A stretch of DNA of 9,233 bases from an uncultured Flavobacteriales bacterium (GTDB lineage: Bacteria > Bacteroidota > Bacteroidia > Flavobacteriales_D > Crocinitomicaceae). Under the pieces are notes generated by a model that was given only the letters and a program-made list of their open reading frames with translations, made no database searches and had not been told where the DNA came from. The stretch spans positions 1 to 9,233 of the forward strand of contig CAJQOB010000381.1 in the NCBI GenBank assembly GCA_905479845.1. Direction: 5' to 3'. Shown here piece by piece: positions 1 through 7,221 of the stretch; position 1 is the first letter of the stretch; each line of letters opens with the position of its first letter. Made by a program: the position numbers and the translations under genes.

Positions 1-1091
1 ATACAATTTGAAGGAGTAAAAGATTCATAATAGCCGAAAGTGCGTATGATCAAATACCCGATAACGCTTTGCATGATGTAATTCGTGAATGCCATTCGAC
101 CAACATACTGAAGGGGGGAAAGCAATTTCAAACCAAATTTACTACGTAAAATGTGAACAATGATGATCAGGTATGCGAAGGATAGCATTATTTCTGTAGC
201 AATATACACTGTCATAACTGTAAAGGAAAGCATGGTTCCAAATTCAAGATTGAACGTTGGCATAACCCAATATTGAACAGTGAATCGATATGCCATTGAT
301 ACAACGAAAATAATCGCAAATGGAATTCGAATTTTATTGACAAAGGAGTCTATGCGATCAATGATACCTTTCTTCACAATGTAGAGGCCAAGCAGGGCCA
401 TGGTTAATGCGACTGGAATGATAAATGAAACCACAAACGGTAGCATAAAAGCATATTCAGAAATTCTCAATCCCATTCCCGAAGTATATGATCCAGATCT
501 TTTTAGGTGTGCGATTTGCTCTCTGCTGTATCTGAGTAGTTCGCTCTGTGGATTTGCTTTGAAATAGTCGATAACGTATTGATAAATGTCATCGAAATAC
601 GGGAAGATGAAAAGTGCGATTGCGCTAATCAAGATAACATACGGACGGGTTCTGTACATAATCATCAGTACGAATCCAAACATCGCGTACAAGTGCAAAA
701 TATCACCAGACCAGATGAAAAGGATGTGTGCGAGTCCAAAAATAAGTAAGGCAGTAAATCGACGAATCAGAAACAAATTAGAATTCGACATTTTTGTTCT
801 GATGCTTCTGATTTGAAGTGCAACACCAATTCCAAAAAGGAAAGAAAAGATAGGAAAGAACTTACTGAAAAAGAACATCTCCAAAAACCAATAAGCAGCA
901 TCGTTGATTGAACTTGAGGTTTCTGAGAGCCATTCACCACGATAAACAAACGAGGTATTCATCACGAGGATGTTCACCATGAAAATTCCAAGAATTGCAA
1001 ATCCACGGAAGATATCCAGATGAAGGATTCGATTCGTTGAAGAAGTAGGGTTGATTGTTGTTTTGGGTGTGAAGATAATTGTTCTTTTAGC
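1..1091 (-). CDS. DUF418 (YeiB-like) multipass inner-membrane protein, partial, no clear start codon
   Basis: The reverse-strand frame stays open from 1091 down to the window edge (363 codons), so the C-terminus is missing. Near the N-terminus is the DUF418 signature RILHLDIFRGFAILGIFMVN, followed by FFFSKFFPIFSFLFGIGVAL, the segment RRFTALLIFGLAHILFIWSGDIL, and near the cut end LQYVGRMAFTNYIMQSVIGY. All are typical of this family, whose members have many hydrophobic helices and are usually near 400 residues. The function of DUF418 proteins is poorly known; transport or envelope roles have been suggested. No ATG, GTG or TTG lies in frame between the upstream TAA (1092-1094) and the signature. 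The first ATG (978-980) falls inside the first membrane helix and would remove the conserved motif. Initiation at an ATT or ATC (1077-1079, 1074-1076 or 1053-1055), a mutated start or a sequencing error are all possible. The family call is firm, the start is not. Confidence 0.8.
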
Positions 1092-1116
1092 TTACGACTC
1101 AATGCTGGCTGAATAA

Positions 1117-1141
1117 TTTCTCATTTAAATTCTATGAGAAA
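1117..1141. repeat. 8-bp inverted repeat upstream of the DUF418 gene
   Basis: TTTCTCAT (1117-1124) is matched by its exact reverse complement ATGAGAAA (1134-1141) across a 9-nt AT-rich loop. On the minus strand the second arm contains the ATG at 1122-1124, which opens an 11-codon frame ending in TAA just before the DUF418 frame. It may be a weak leader structure or chance in AT-rich DNA. Confidence 0.35.
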
Positions 1142-1183
1142 AAAATCTGGTTAAGAGCCTATCGAGAGAGAAGAGGTATAAAT

Positions 1184-1219
1184 GAAAAAGTCTCAGTAAG
1201 CTGATTCTTACCGAGACTT
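1184..1219 (-). terminator. Rho-independent terminator of the T9SS-sorted protein gene
   Basis: Read on the minus strand, a 13-bp arm AAGTCTCGGTAAG (1219-1207), a 6-nt loop and the arm CTTACTGAGACTT (1200-1188) form a stem with one mismatch. The stem runs straight into a T run (TTTTT, then CATTT). It lies about 60 nt past the stop of the gene ending at 1280, in the right orientation to end that transcript before the DUF418 gene. Confidence 0.8.
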
Positions 1220-1279
1220 AATTAACAGTGTTCTTTTTTTAGCGATTTTTGCTAAAAGTCAATTGTCGAGGTTCTCATC

Positions 1280-2242
1280 TCAGTCAATCATCAATTTCGT
1301 TATTCCATTTCCAACGGTCACAAAATACATTCCCGAAGACAGGTCCGAAACATCTATGCTCGTCTTTAGACTGCCCAATGTTCCTTGCTTCAAGGTTTTA
1401 CCGCTGTGATCGGTGATCACATATAGTTCGCTTGATCCTTCAGTGCGCTCAATGGTGATCTGTGTCGATGTTGGATTCGGATATACTTGTACTGTAGTAT
1501 GATCAATCGGTGTGATTCCGACTATTGTTCGTTCAACAATACCTTTGAAATCTTCGGGCAATACGTTGCAATTCGTCTGTACACCTGCAGAAGTCATCGT
1601 GCACATGTAATTCGTCATGCTGATAAAGTTTGTTCCGTTAAAGTATAATGCATGACCAGAAATCCCCGCATTTTGAAGTGTGTCTGTGACCAAGGTTTGT
1701 GTGCCATTTAAAGGATTTATTTTGTATAAATATTGTCCTCCCGCTAAGCGATACATGAGATTATCTGTACTATTGAATCCAATTGTTTCTCCATCGTCAC
1801 CCGGAACGCCTGAAAGATCCGCAACTTGTATCAATTGTCCAGTGGTTGTGTTCACTGTGTACAAAGTACTTGGTGAGGTCGCTCCATCTCCCGTAATGCC
1901 ATAAAGTATACCTTGTGTGTTAAAAGCGATCCCTGAAACTTTATCCGATAGATCAGCGACTTTGGTTATTGTGTTAGCAGCTTCGTTGAAAGTCGCTAAG
2001 TAACGAGGTGTACTTTTTACTACGACATAAATAGTGGAGTTTGATGGGTTTTTCGCCATTCCATTGTATCCCTGAATAGGATTTGAATTGGTTTCAGTGA
2101 TTCCAATTTTTTGAACAATGTTGGCACTTGCGTCCAATACGAATAACGAATCTTCATTCGCCGAAAGCACATTGTATAACTGAGCTTGCGCTGTTGAAAT
2201 ACTCAACAAGGATAAGGTGATAAGAGTAAAGATATTTTTCAT
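1280..2242 (-). CDS. Secreted propeller-like protein with type IX secretion sorting domain
   Basis: This 320-residue protein starts with a signal peptide (MKNIFTLITLSLLSISTAQA, probable cleavage after residue 20). Residues about 21-245 hold repeated short units in which a hydrophobic G-x-F/A strand is followed by an LY-x-(V/I)N turn, e.g. GIAFNTQGILYGI, TLYTVNTTTGQL and YLYKINPLNGTQTL. This pattern suggests a beta-propeller-like fold. Residues about 251-320 are a T9SS type A sorting domain: VYPNPTSTQITIE at the start, LSSGMYFVTV and a terminal KLMID. In Bacteroidota such a domain sends the protein through the outer membrane by the Por system, usually with removal of the domain. Cysteines 214 and 225 could form a disulfide. 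No enzymatic residues are evident, and the substrate or partner is unknown. It follows the DUF4159 gene by 96 nt and has its own terminator. Confidence 0.85.
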   Translation of the reverse strand: MKNIFTLITLSLLSISTAQAQLYNVLSANEDSLFVLDASANIVQKIGITETNSNPIQGYNGMAKNPSNSTIYVVVKSTPRYLATFNEAANTITKVADLSDKVSGIAFNTQGILYGITGDGATSPSTLYTVNTTTGQLIQVADLSGVPGDDGETIGFNSTDNLMYRLAGGQYLYKINPLNGTQTLVTDTLQNAGISGHALYFNGTNFISMTNYMCTMTSAGVQTNCNVLPEDFKGIVERTIVGITPIDHTTVQVYPNPTSTQITIERTEGSSELYVITDHSGKTLKQGTLGSLKTSIDVSDLSSGMYFVTVGNGITKLMID

Positions 2243-2278
2243 CGTTTCGGTATGTTTGTGTTAATACGCATGAAGATA

Positions 2279-2290
2279 CCGAAATTTCGG
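2279..2290. promoter_or_regulatory. Perfect 12-bp palindrome CCGAAATTTCGG, possible operator
   Basis: The palindrome lies 37 nt upstream of the ATG of the T9SS-sorted protein, in the 96-nt gap after DUF4159. A further TACCGAAA half-site, on the minus strand, is at 2251-2244, a few bases before the start codon. The arrangement could bind a dimeric regulator or form a leader hairpin, but no regulator can be named from sequence. Confidence 0.3.
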
Positions 2291-2338
2291 ATACTTAGAT
2301 GAAAAGAAATCGAATTTAATTGTGAGAAAAGTAGTGAT

Positions 2339-2986
2339 CTACTGCATAAAGGCATACATCAATATGTTTGCCCCCATTTTAAGTGCTTCCTGACGTTTGT
2401 TTTCAGGATCGCTGTGTACTTCAGGATCTTCCCATCCGTCGCTCAAATCTGTCTCGTAGGTGTACAAACAAACAATTCTTCCGTCCACAATAATGGCAAA
2501 AGCTTGAGCACGTTTTCCAGAATGTTCATGGATTTTGGGTAATCCATTGAAGTCGTATTTCTGATGAAAAATAGCGTGATCAAAAGGAATTTCAACCAAT
2601 TCATTGTTCGGGAAGACCTTTTTCAACTCTACTCGGATGAATTCATCCATTCCGAAGTTATCATCGATGTGCAAAAATCCTCCACCAGACAAATACGTTT
2701 TCAAATTCTCCGCTTCTTGACTGGAGAAGACAACGTTTCCATGTCCTGTCATGTGGATGTAAGGATAGAGGAACAAATCCGGACTTCCAACTTCCACATA
2801 CGGTGTTTCTTTGTCGATTGAAGTTCCCAAATTCTTATTGCAGAACGAGATGAGATTCGTCAGCGCCGTTGGGTTCGCATAGTAATCGCCGCCACCACCG
2901 TATTTTAGAAATGCCAGTTGCGTGCTTTGACCTTGAGAATAGGACGAAGTAATAAGGATTAGAGCGAAAAGTATCTGTTTCATCAT
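2339..2986 (-). CDS. DUF4159 domain protein with signal peptide
   Basis: The 215-residue product begins with a hydrophobic signal peptide (about residues 1-20, ending SYSQGQ), so it is probably exported to the periplasm. The rest is a single DUF4159 domain. Recognisable family blocks are LKYGGGGDYYANPTALTNL (28-46), YPYIHMTGHGNVVFS (74-88), SGGGFLHIDDNFGMDEFIR (100-118), PFDHAIFHQKYDF (134-146), and YTYETDLSDGWEDPEVH (175-191) followed by ALKMGANILMYA. The G-H-G and GGGFLHIDD blocks recall the glutamine-amidotransferase-like fold, but I see no proven catalytic triad and its function is unknown. Its ATG overlaps the rsmE stop by 4 nt (ATGA), and a second ATG follows at once. It is the last gene of the pepT-holA-rsmE run, and no clear terminator follows it. 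Confidence 0.88.
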   Translation of the reverse strand: MMKQILFALILITSSYSQGQSTQLAFLKYGGGGDYYANPTALTNLISFCNKNLGTSIDKETPYVEVGSPDLFLYPYIHMTGHGNVVFSSQEAENLKTYLSGGGFLHIDDNFGMDEFIRVELKKVFPNNELVEIPFDHAIFHQKYDFNGLPKIHEHSGKRAQAFAIIVDGRIVCLYTYETDLSDGWEDPEVHSDPENKRQEALKMGANILMYAFMQ

Positions 2987-3684
2987 AACGAATCAATCTT
3001 AATTTGAGCACAAACGCAAGCATACAAAGCTGCTGTTTCTGTTCTTAAACGATTTTCTCCTAAAGTAATTGTTTTGTAGCCATTTTCCAATGCCAATTCG
3101 ATTTCGCTAGGAGTAAAATCTCCTTCAGGTCCGATTAAAATTGGGCAGTTTGTCAATTCAAAAGAATCGAGAATGGTGGATTTTTCCCCTTCTTCGCAAT
3201 GTGCGATTAAACCGTTGGGATGATTTTTGATGAATTCTGAAACGGATACTAACTCATTTATTTTCGGCAAAAACGTGCGTTTCGATTGCTTCATGGCAGA
3301 AATCGCTTTCTTTTCGAGGCGCTCAGGTTTCATTTTCACACGTTCCGAGTTTTTCCCAGAGATAAATGAGATTTCCGTAATTCCTATTTCCGTTGCTTTC
3401 TCTACAAACCATTCAATTCGGTCCATTAGCTTCGTAGGCCCCAGAGCAATGTGCAATTCGTGTTTGAGTGGTTCGCTTTGCTCCGATTTCAAAATGGAAA
3501 CGGTACATCTTTTAGGATGTGCCATGGAAATCTCCGTTTCAAAATAGCCACCTTTTCCATTGACAATGGCCAGTTGATCTCCCTCTGACATTCGAAGTAC
3601 GCGAACAATGTGTTTTGATTCTTCTTCTGAAAGTTGATGTGTTTCAGAATCCAGTTCGATATGTGAATCGTAGAAAAGACGCAT
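2983..3684 (-). CDS. rsmE: 16S rRNA (uracil(1498)-N(3))-methyltransferase
   Basis: RsmE methylates N3 of U1498 of 16S rRNA in the assembled small subunit, using S-adenosylmethionine; it acts in the cytoplasm. The 233 residues are the usual length. The N-terminal PUA-like part carries KHIVRVLR (24-31), the family's H-x-x-x-VLR signature. The C-terminal SPOUT knot region shows EKATEIGI (95-102), GPEGDFTPSE (185-194) and LGENRLRTETAA (208-219), which form the SAM-binding trefoil knot. The start ATG overlaps the holA stop by one base (TAATG), and the stop overlaps the DUF4159 start, so translation of the three is probably coupled. All key motifs are intact. Confidence 0.96.
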   Translation of the reverse strand: MRLFYDSHIELDSETHQLSEEESKHIVRVLRMSEGDQLAIVNGKGGYFETEISMAHPKRCTVSILKSEQSEPLKHELHIALGPTKLMDRIEWFVEKATEIGITEISFISGKNSERVKMKPERLEKKAISAMKQSKRTFLPKINELVSVSEFIKNHPNGLIAHCEEGEKSTILDSFELTNCPILIGPEGDFTPSEIELALENGYKTITLGENRLRTETAALYACVCAQIKIDSL

Positions 3685-4682
3685 TAGTGCATTAAACGAA
3701 AAACAAGTTCTTTCATCAATTGTCCATGTGTGAATGATGAATTTCCAACTCCTTTGGATTTTAAATCATATTCGTGGAGTACAGCAATGTTCGCTGCGAT
3801 CTTTTTGGGCTTATAGATTTTGGAAGAGTTCAATAATTCTCCCGCTACAAATGGATGAACCTTTAGCGCTGAAGCAATGGATTCTCTGGATTTGTTCTCT
3901 AAGAAATGAATTCGCATCAATCGTGAGTAGTGGTTGAATAAATTCGATACCACGACGATTATCGATGTTGCTTTTGGGTTGTGATCGAAATAATCTACAA
4001 TACGATTTGCCTTTTCGACGTTTCGCGCACCAACAGCATTGATCAACTCAAAGACATTATAGTCCTTAGAAATCCCAATGTTTTCCTCAATGTGAATCTC
4101 ATTGATGGTCGTTCCTTTTTCGACCAAGATTTCCAACTTGTCGATTTCATTCACAATTCGACTCAAATCATTTCCGAGGAATTCTGCCAAGAGCATAGAA
4201 GCTTTTGGGGAAATGCTGTATCCTTTTGAGATGACATGCGATTTGATCCAATCTGGTAAACGGTACTCCTTGACTTTCTCAGATTTGAAAACAATACCGT
4301 TTTTGGCAACCGCTTTCATGGATTTCTTTCGTGAGTCGTACTTTTTGTATTTGTAATTGATTACGAGGATGGTCTGCTCATTCGGTTCTTCGAAATAAGG
4401 GAGCAAATCTTCGATTCCTCTAAAATCTTGGGCTTCTTTCAATACTACGAGACGGCGTTCAGCCATCATTGGATATCCTTTTGCTTCAGAAATCAAGCTA
4501 AGTGCGTCCGCTTCTTTACCATAAATGATTGTTTGGTTAAAGTCGCGTTCGTGTTCTTGAAGTGCATGTTTCACAATAGCATTCGTGATCATATCCATGA
4601 AAAGGGCTTCCTCGCCATGCAAGAAATAGATGTTCTCAAACTTCCCGCTTTCTATGTCTTTTATGATCTGCTTGTGATCCAT
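3684..4682 (-). CDS. holA: DNA polymerase III subunit delta (clamp loader)
   Basis: The delta subunit binds the sliding clamp and opens it during clamp loading at the replication fork. At 332 residues it is the normal size. Recognisable parts are IYFLHGEEALFMD (18-30), typical of the N-terminal AAA+-like domain, with no intact Walker A lysine, as expected for delta. Then come LGNDLSRIVNEIDKL (169-183), the most conserved delta block, ISKDYNVFELINAVGARN (204-221), and the C-terminal collar helices ending with YDLKSKGVGNSS (305-316). The ATG follows the pepT stop codon directly with no gap, and the stop shares one base with the rsmE start. It lies inside the pepT-rsmE-DUF4159 run and should be transcribed with it. 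Confidence 0.95.
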   Translation of the reverse strand: MDHKQIIKDIESGKFENIYFLHGEEALFMDMITNAIVKHALQEHERDFNQTIIYGKEADALSLISEAKGYPMMAERRLVVLKEAQDFRGIEDLLPYFEEPNEQTILVINYKYKKYDSRKKSMKAVAKNGIVFKSEKVKEYRLPDWIKSHVISKGYSISPKASMLLAEFLGNDLSRIVNEIDKLEILVEKGTTINEIHIEENIGISKDYNVFELINAVGARNVEKANRIVDYFDHNPKATSIIVVVSNLFNHYSRLMRIHFLENKSRESIASALKVHPFVAGELLNSSKIYKPKKIAANIAVLHEYDLKSKGVGNSSFTHGQLMKELVFRLMH

Positions 4683-5933
4683 CTATGCGTTATGTGTTGA
4701 CCAGATTTGAACTAGTTCGGTAAGTGTTGCAACTGCTTTTTCCATGTCTTGCACGCTCACATATTCGTGACGCGAGTGGATCGCCATCTCTCCAGTAAAA
4801 ATATTCGGACAAGGTAATCCCATAAATGAGAGTCTCGACCCATCAGTTCCTCCACGAATAATTGTTGGAAGTGGTTCCACTCCTGTATTCTCCATTGCTG
4901 AAATTGCGTAGTTGGAAACGAAAGGAACATCTTTCAAAATTTCCTTCATGTTTCTGTACTGTTCTTTTACTTCGAACTCGTACGTTACACCTTCGTATTG
5001 ATCAACCACAGATTTCACAATTCCTTCCAATCGCTCTTCGTATTCGGCAAGTTTGGCTGTAATATGATCACGAATGATGAATCCAATTGTCGTTTGTTCC
5101 AATCCACCATTAAAAGATGTTGGGTGAACAAACCCTTCGCGGTGCTCTGTTGTTTCAGGAGACCAGCTATCTTTTGGTAATTGCTCAATGATCTCAGCTG
5201 CTACTTTCACAGAGTGAATCATTTTTCCTTTCGCATAACCGGGGTGAGCGCTAACGCCATTAATCGTAATTGATACTCCGTCCGCGGAAAAACTTTCGTC
5301 CTCCAAAGAGCCAAGAACTCCACCGTCCAAAGTGTATCCGAAATCGGCATTCAACTTGTCCATATCAAGGTGATCAACTCCGCGACCAACTTCTTCGTCA
5401 GGAGTAAACAAAATGCGAATCGTAGGATGAGGTATGTCTGGGTTTTTCGATAAATGATGAACCAAGTCCATAATGATGGCGATTCCCGCTTTATCATCAG
5501 CCCCCAATAAAGTGTGCCCACTTGCCGTGATTAAATCATCTCCAATTTTCTTTTTCAAGTAAGGATGTTGTTCCACTGTAATCACTTGAGAGTTATCGTC
5601 TGGTAAGGTAATTGGGTTTCCATCGTAATTTCGATGAACAATTGGCTTCACATTTTTTCCTGTCACATCTGGAGCGGTGTCCATGTGTGAACAGAAACAG
5701 ATTGTTGGAAGATCAGGATTTGAAGTGTTGTTCTGAATCGTCCCAAAAACATATCCCCATTCGTCCATCTCAGCATCCTCAACTCCCAATTCTTTGAGCT
5801 CATTTACCAATTCTCTTCCTAAATCTTTCTGTATTTCAGAAGATGGAAAACTTGTTGAATTTGGATCTGCTGTTGTATCAATTTTCGCGTATTTCACGAA
5901 ACGCTTTTCTACTGTAGACGAATAATTATTCAT
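4683..5933 (-). CDS. pepT: Peptidase T, aminotripeptidase (M20 family)
   Basis: PepT is a cytoplasmic dizinc aminopeptidase that removes the N-terminal residue of tripeptides. The expected metal and catalytic motifs are all present (416-residue numbering): CSHMDTAPD (H83 ligand), LLGADDKAG (D146 bridging), TPDEEVGRG (E180 general base, E181 ligand), YTLDGG (D203) and HSRHEYV (H389). RGGTDGSRLSFMGLPCPNIFTG is also typical. I chose the ATG at 5931-5933 (MNNYSSTVEKRF), which gives 416 residues, close to the roughly 408 of E. coli PepT. The frame has an earlier ATG at 5963 that would add ten residues (MPTFESNIFS) without homology to the family start. It heads the pepT-holA-rsmE-DUF4159 run, with a -7 element at 6021-6028. 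Confidence 0.95.
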   Translation of the reverse strand: MNNYSSTVEKRFVKYAKIDTTADPNSTSFPSSEIQKDLGRELVNELKELGVEDAEMDEWGYVFGTIQNNTSNPDLPTICFCSHMDTAPDVTGKNVKPIVHRNYDGNPITLPDDNSQVITVEQHPYLKKKIGDDLITASGHTLLGADDKAGIAIIMDLVHHLSKNPDIPHPTIRILFTPDEEVGRGVDHLDMDKLNADFGYTLDGGVLGSLEDESFSADGVSITINGVSAHPGYAKGKMIHSVKVAAEIIEQLPKDSWSPETTEHREGFVHPTSFNGGLEQTTIGFIIRDHITAKLAEYEERLEGIVKSVVDQYEGVTYEFEVKEQYRNMKEILKDVPFVSNYAISAMENTGVEPLPTIIRGGTDGSRLSFMGLPCPNIFTGEMAIHSRHEYVSVQDMEKAVATLTELVQIWSTHNA

Positions 5934-6249
5934 TGAAAAAATGTTTGATTCAAATGTAGGCATTTTGAAGGAAAGAAAAGTTTAGAAAGCAATGGGAATT
6001 CTTGCTTTTTGATGCTATTTCAAACTTATAAGAAACCTATTTTCGGTGCTTTAACACATGAACAATTGCCTTTGCCCGAATCTTCTTTGTTTTCTGTTAA
6101 TTATGAAGAGTCTTATGATTTTAGCGAGTTTTGATCAACGATGAAGAGGTGAGAACCACCGTTCAGTATATAAGGTGTTATTAATTTGGGACGTACTTTT
6201 ATTATGTGCTTATTTGGTTAACACAATACTACCTAAAAGCCTACCTCAA
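5934..6249. other. Divergent intergenic region between pepT and the small secreted protein gene
   Basis: This 316-nt stretch holds the pepT -7 element (6021-6028, minus). For the plus strand the best promoter guess is TTAATTTG at 6181-6188, one mismatch from TAnnTTTG. A GTG-initiated extension of the downstream frame from 6175 exists but has no signal-peptide logic. No RNA gene, mobile-element end or repeat was seen; a TTGATCAA palindrome at 6131-6138 is probably chance. Confidence 0.5.
6021..6028 (-). promoter_or_regulatory. Bacteroidota-type -7 promoter element for the pepT operon
   Basis: TAAGTTTG on the minus strand matches the Bacteroidota -7 consensus TAnnTTTG exactly. Transcription would begin near 6014, leaving a leader of about 80 nt before the preferred pepT start. 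The -33 region is weak: only TGTTAAAG lies at about the right distance. Confidence 0.5.
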
Positions 6250-6681
6250 ATGAATAAATTGATCCTTTTGCTAGCTCTATTTGCCAATACCTGTTTCAGT
6301 CACGCTCAGTCGTCAGGTACAATAAGAGGTGTTATTCATGATAGTACAACGGGTGAGCCAATTTTGTATGCTAAAGTAATTGTCTCCAACACTGACTCTG
6401 TAGCTGTGGGAGGAGCTTATTCTGATTTGGATGGTTTTTTTAGCGTTCGCAACTTAGCAGGTGGTGCCTATTATCTGACGATAGAAGAAATAGAGCATGA
6501 GGTGGAGATAGTGTCTGAGGTGGAATTGGATTCAAACCGAGTAGTGACTCTGAGAGTTCTGATGCATCAAAAGGAACAAGTAATTGGGCCTATTATTCTT
6601 AGAGAAGGTATTCATTGCGGAGGACCAAAGAAAATTGACTCGACCTCTGTGATTAAAGCAATTCCTTCAGGGCGTAAGTGA
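6250..6681 (+). CDS. Small secreted protein with carboxypeptidase-regulatory-like domain
   Basis: From the ATG at 6250 the product has 143 residues. It opens with a signal peptide (MNKLILLLALFANTCFSHAQ, probable cleavage after A19 or Q20). Residues about 23-106 form a CarboxypepD_reg-like (CNA-B-like) beta-sandwich: GTIRGVIHDSTTGEPILYA, then SDLDGFFSVRNLAGGAYYL, then a run of beta strands. These domains are common in Bacteroidota at the front of TonB-dependent receptors and surface proteins. Here the protein stops about 37 residues after the domain, in a tail containing HCGGPKK and SVIKAIPSG, with no plug or barrel. It may be complete or a shortened relative of a larger protein. I preferred this ATG to the GTG at 6175 because it places the signal peptide at the N-terminus. 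Function unknown. Confidence 0.75.
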   Translation: MNKLILLLALFANTCFSHAQSSGTIRGVIHDSTTGEPILYAKVIVSNTDSVAVGGAYSDLDGFFSVRNLAGGAYYLTIEEIEHEVEIVSEVELDSNRVVTLRVLMHQKEQVIGPIILREGIHCGGPKKIDSTSVIKAIPSGRK

Positions 6682-6725
6682 TAATTGGATTTCAGTTGCT
6701 TATTAGCCTCTTATACAAAGACAAA

Positions 6726-6755
6726 AAAAGAGGTTCCGTTACCGAAACCTCTTTT
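6726..6755. terminator. Bidirectional terminator between the small secreted protein gene and ndk
   Basis: AAAAGAGGTT (6726-6735) pairs perfectly with AACCTCTTTT (6746-6755) around a 10-nt loop. On the minus strand the stem is followed by a strong T run, suitable for ending ndk. On the plus strand the stem ends in TTTT followed by A/T sequence, a weaker terminator for the gene ending at 6681. The two convergent genes can share it. Confidence 0.85.
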
Positions 6756-6775
6756 AAAAATATATCAAATTGAAA

Positions 6776-7195
6776 TTAGATAATCTCCTCAGCAGTAAAG
6801 TGGAAATTACCTTCGATTTCAGCGTTCTCATCAGAATCAGATCCGTGAACTGCGTTGCGTCCAATTGACTCAGCGTACAATTTACGAACTGTTCCTTCAG
6901 CAGCTTCAGCTGGGTTTGTAGCTCCGATCAATGCACGGAAATCAGCTACAGCGTTGTCTTTTTCCAAAATCGCAGCGATGATTGGTCCAGAAGTCATGTA
7001 TTCAACCAATTCTCCGTAGAACGGACGCTCAGCGTGAACTGCATAAAATTCTTTCGCTTGCGCTTCAGTAAGTTGTGTGTATTTAAGAGCTTTGATTCCA
7101 AATCCTGCTCCGATAATCATATCGATGATTTTCCCCATGTGACCATTCTCGATCGCATCAGGCTTCAACATTGTAAACGTTCTGTTAGTTGCCAT
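6776..7195 (-). CDS. ndk: Nucleoside diphosphate kinase
   Basis: Ndk transfers the gamma phosphate from ATP to other (deoxy)nucleoside diphosphates through a phosphohistidine, balancing nucleotide pools in the cytoplasm. The 139 residues are the normal length. The motifs are complete: TMLKPDA with K11, ERPFYGELVEYMTSGP (56-71), R87 and T93 of the nucleotide site, GTVRKLYA with R104, and the active-site NAVHGSDS with N114 and the phosphorylated H117. The tail ends FHFTAEEI. It is a single-gene unit, with its own tandem TTTG-type promoter region upstream (7222-7249) and a bidirectional terminator downstream. It is divergent from the ZIP transporter gene. Confidence 0.97.
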   Translation of the reverse strand: MATNRTFTMLKPDAIENGHMGKIIDMIIGAGFGIKALKYTQLTEAQAKEFYAVHAERPFYGELVEYMTSGPIIAAILEKDNAVADFRALIGATNPAEAAEGTVRKLYAESIGRNAVHGSDSDENAEIEGNFHFTAEEII

Positions 7196-7221
7196 TTTAT
7201 TTTGTTTTGACTTTTTTTCGC

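Noticed and set aside
586..949. Open frames of 60-76 codons on both strands within the first kilobase
   Set aside because: They overlap the DUF418 frame out of phase and have no protein-like motifs; the DUF418 frame explains this DNA.
1241..1253. AGC...GCT hairpin next to a T run downstream of the T9SS-sorted gene
   Set aside because: Only a 3-bp stem; the 1188-1219 hairpin is a far better terminator.
3227..5180. Several plus-strand frames of 60-106 codons
   Set aside because: They lie opposite rsmE, holA and pepT, whose products are clearly recognised, and show no family motifs or start context of their own.
5934..5963. Ten-residue N-terminal extension of PepT from the ATG at 5963
   Set aside because: The added residues do not match the family start, and the inner ATG gives a length close to known PepT; the longer form cannot be fully excluded.
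6175..6249. GTG-initiated extension of the small secreted protein
   Set aside because: It would put 25 residues before an obvious signal peptide; the ATG at 6250 is the natural start.
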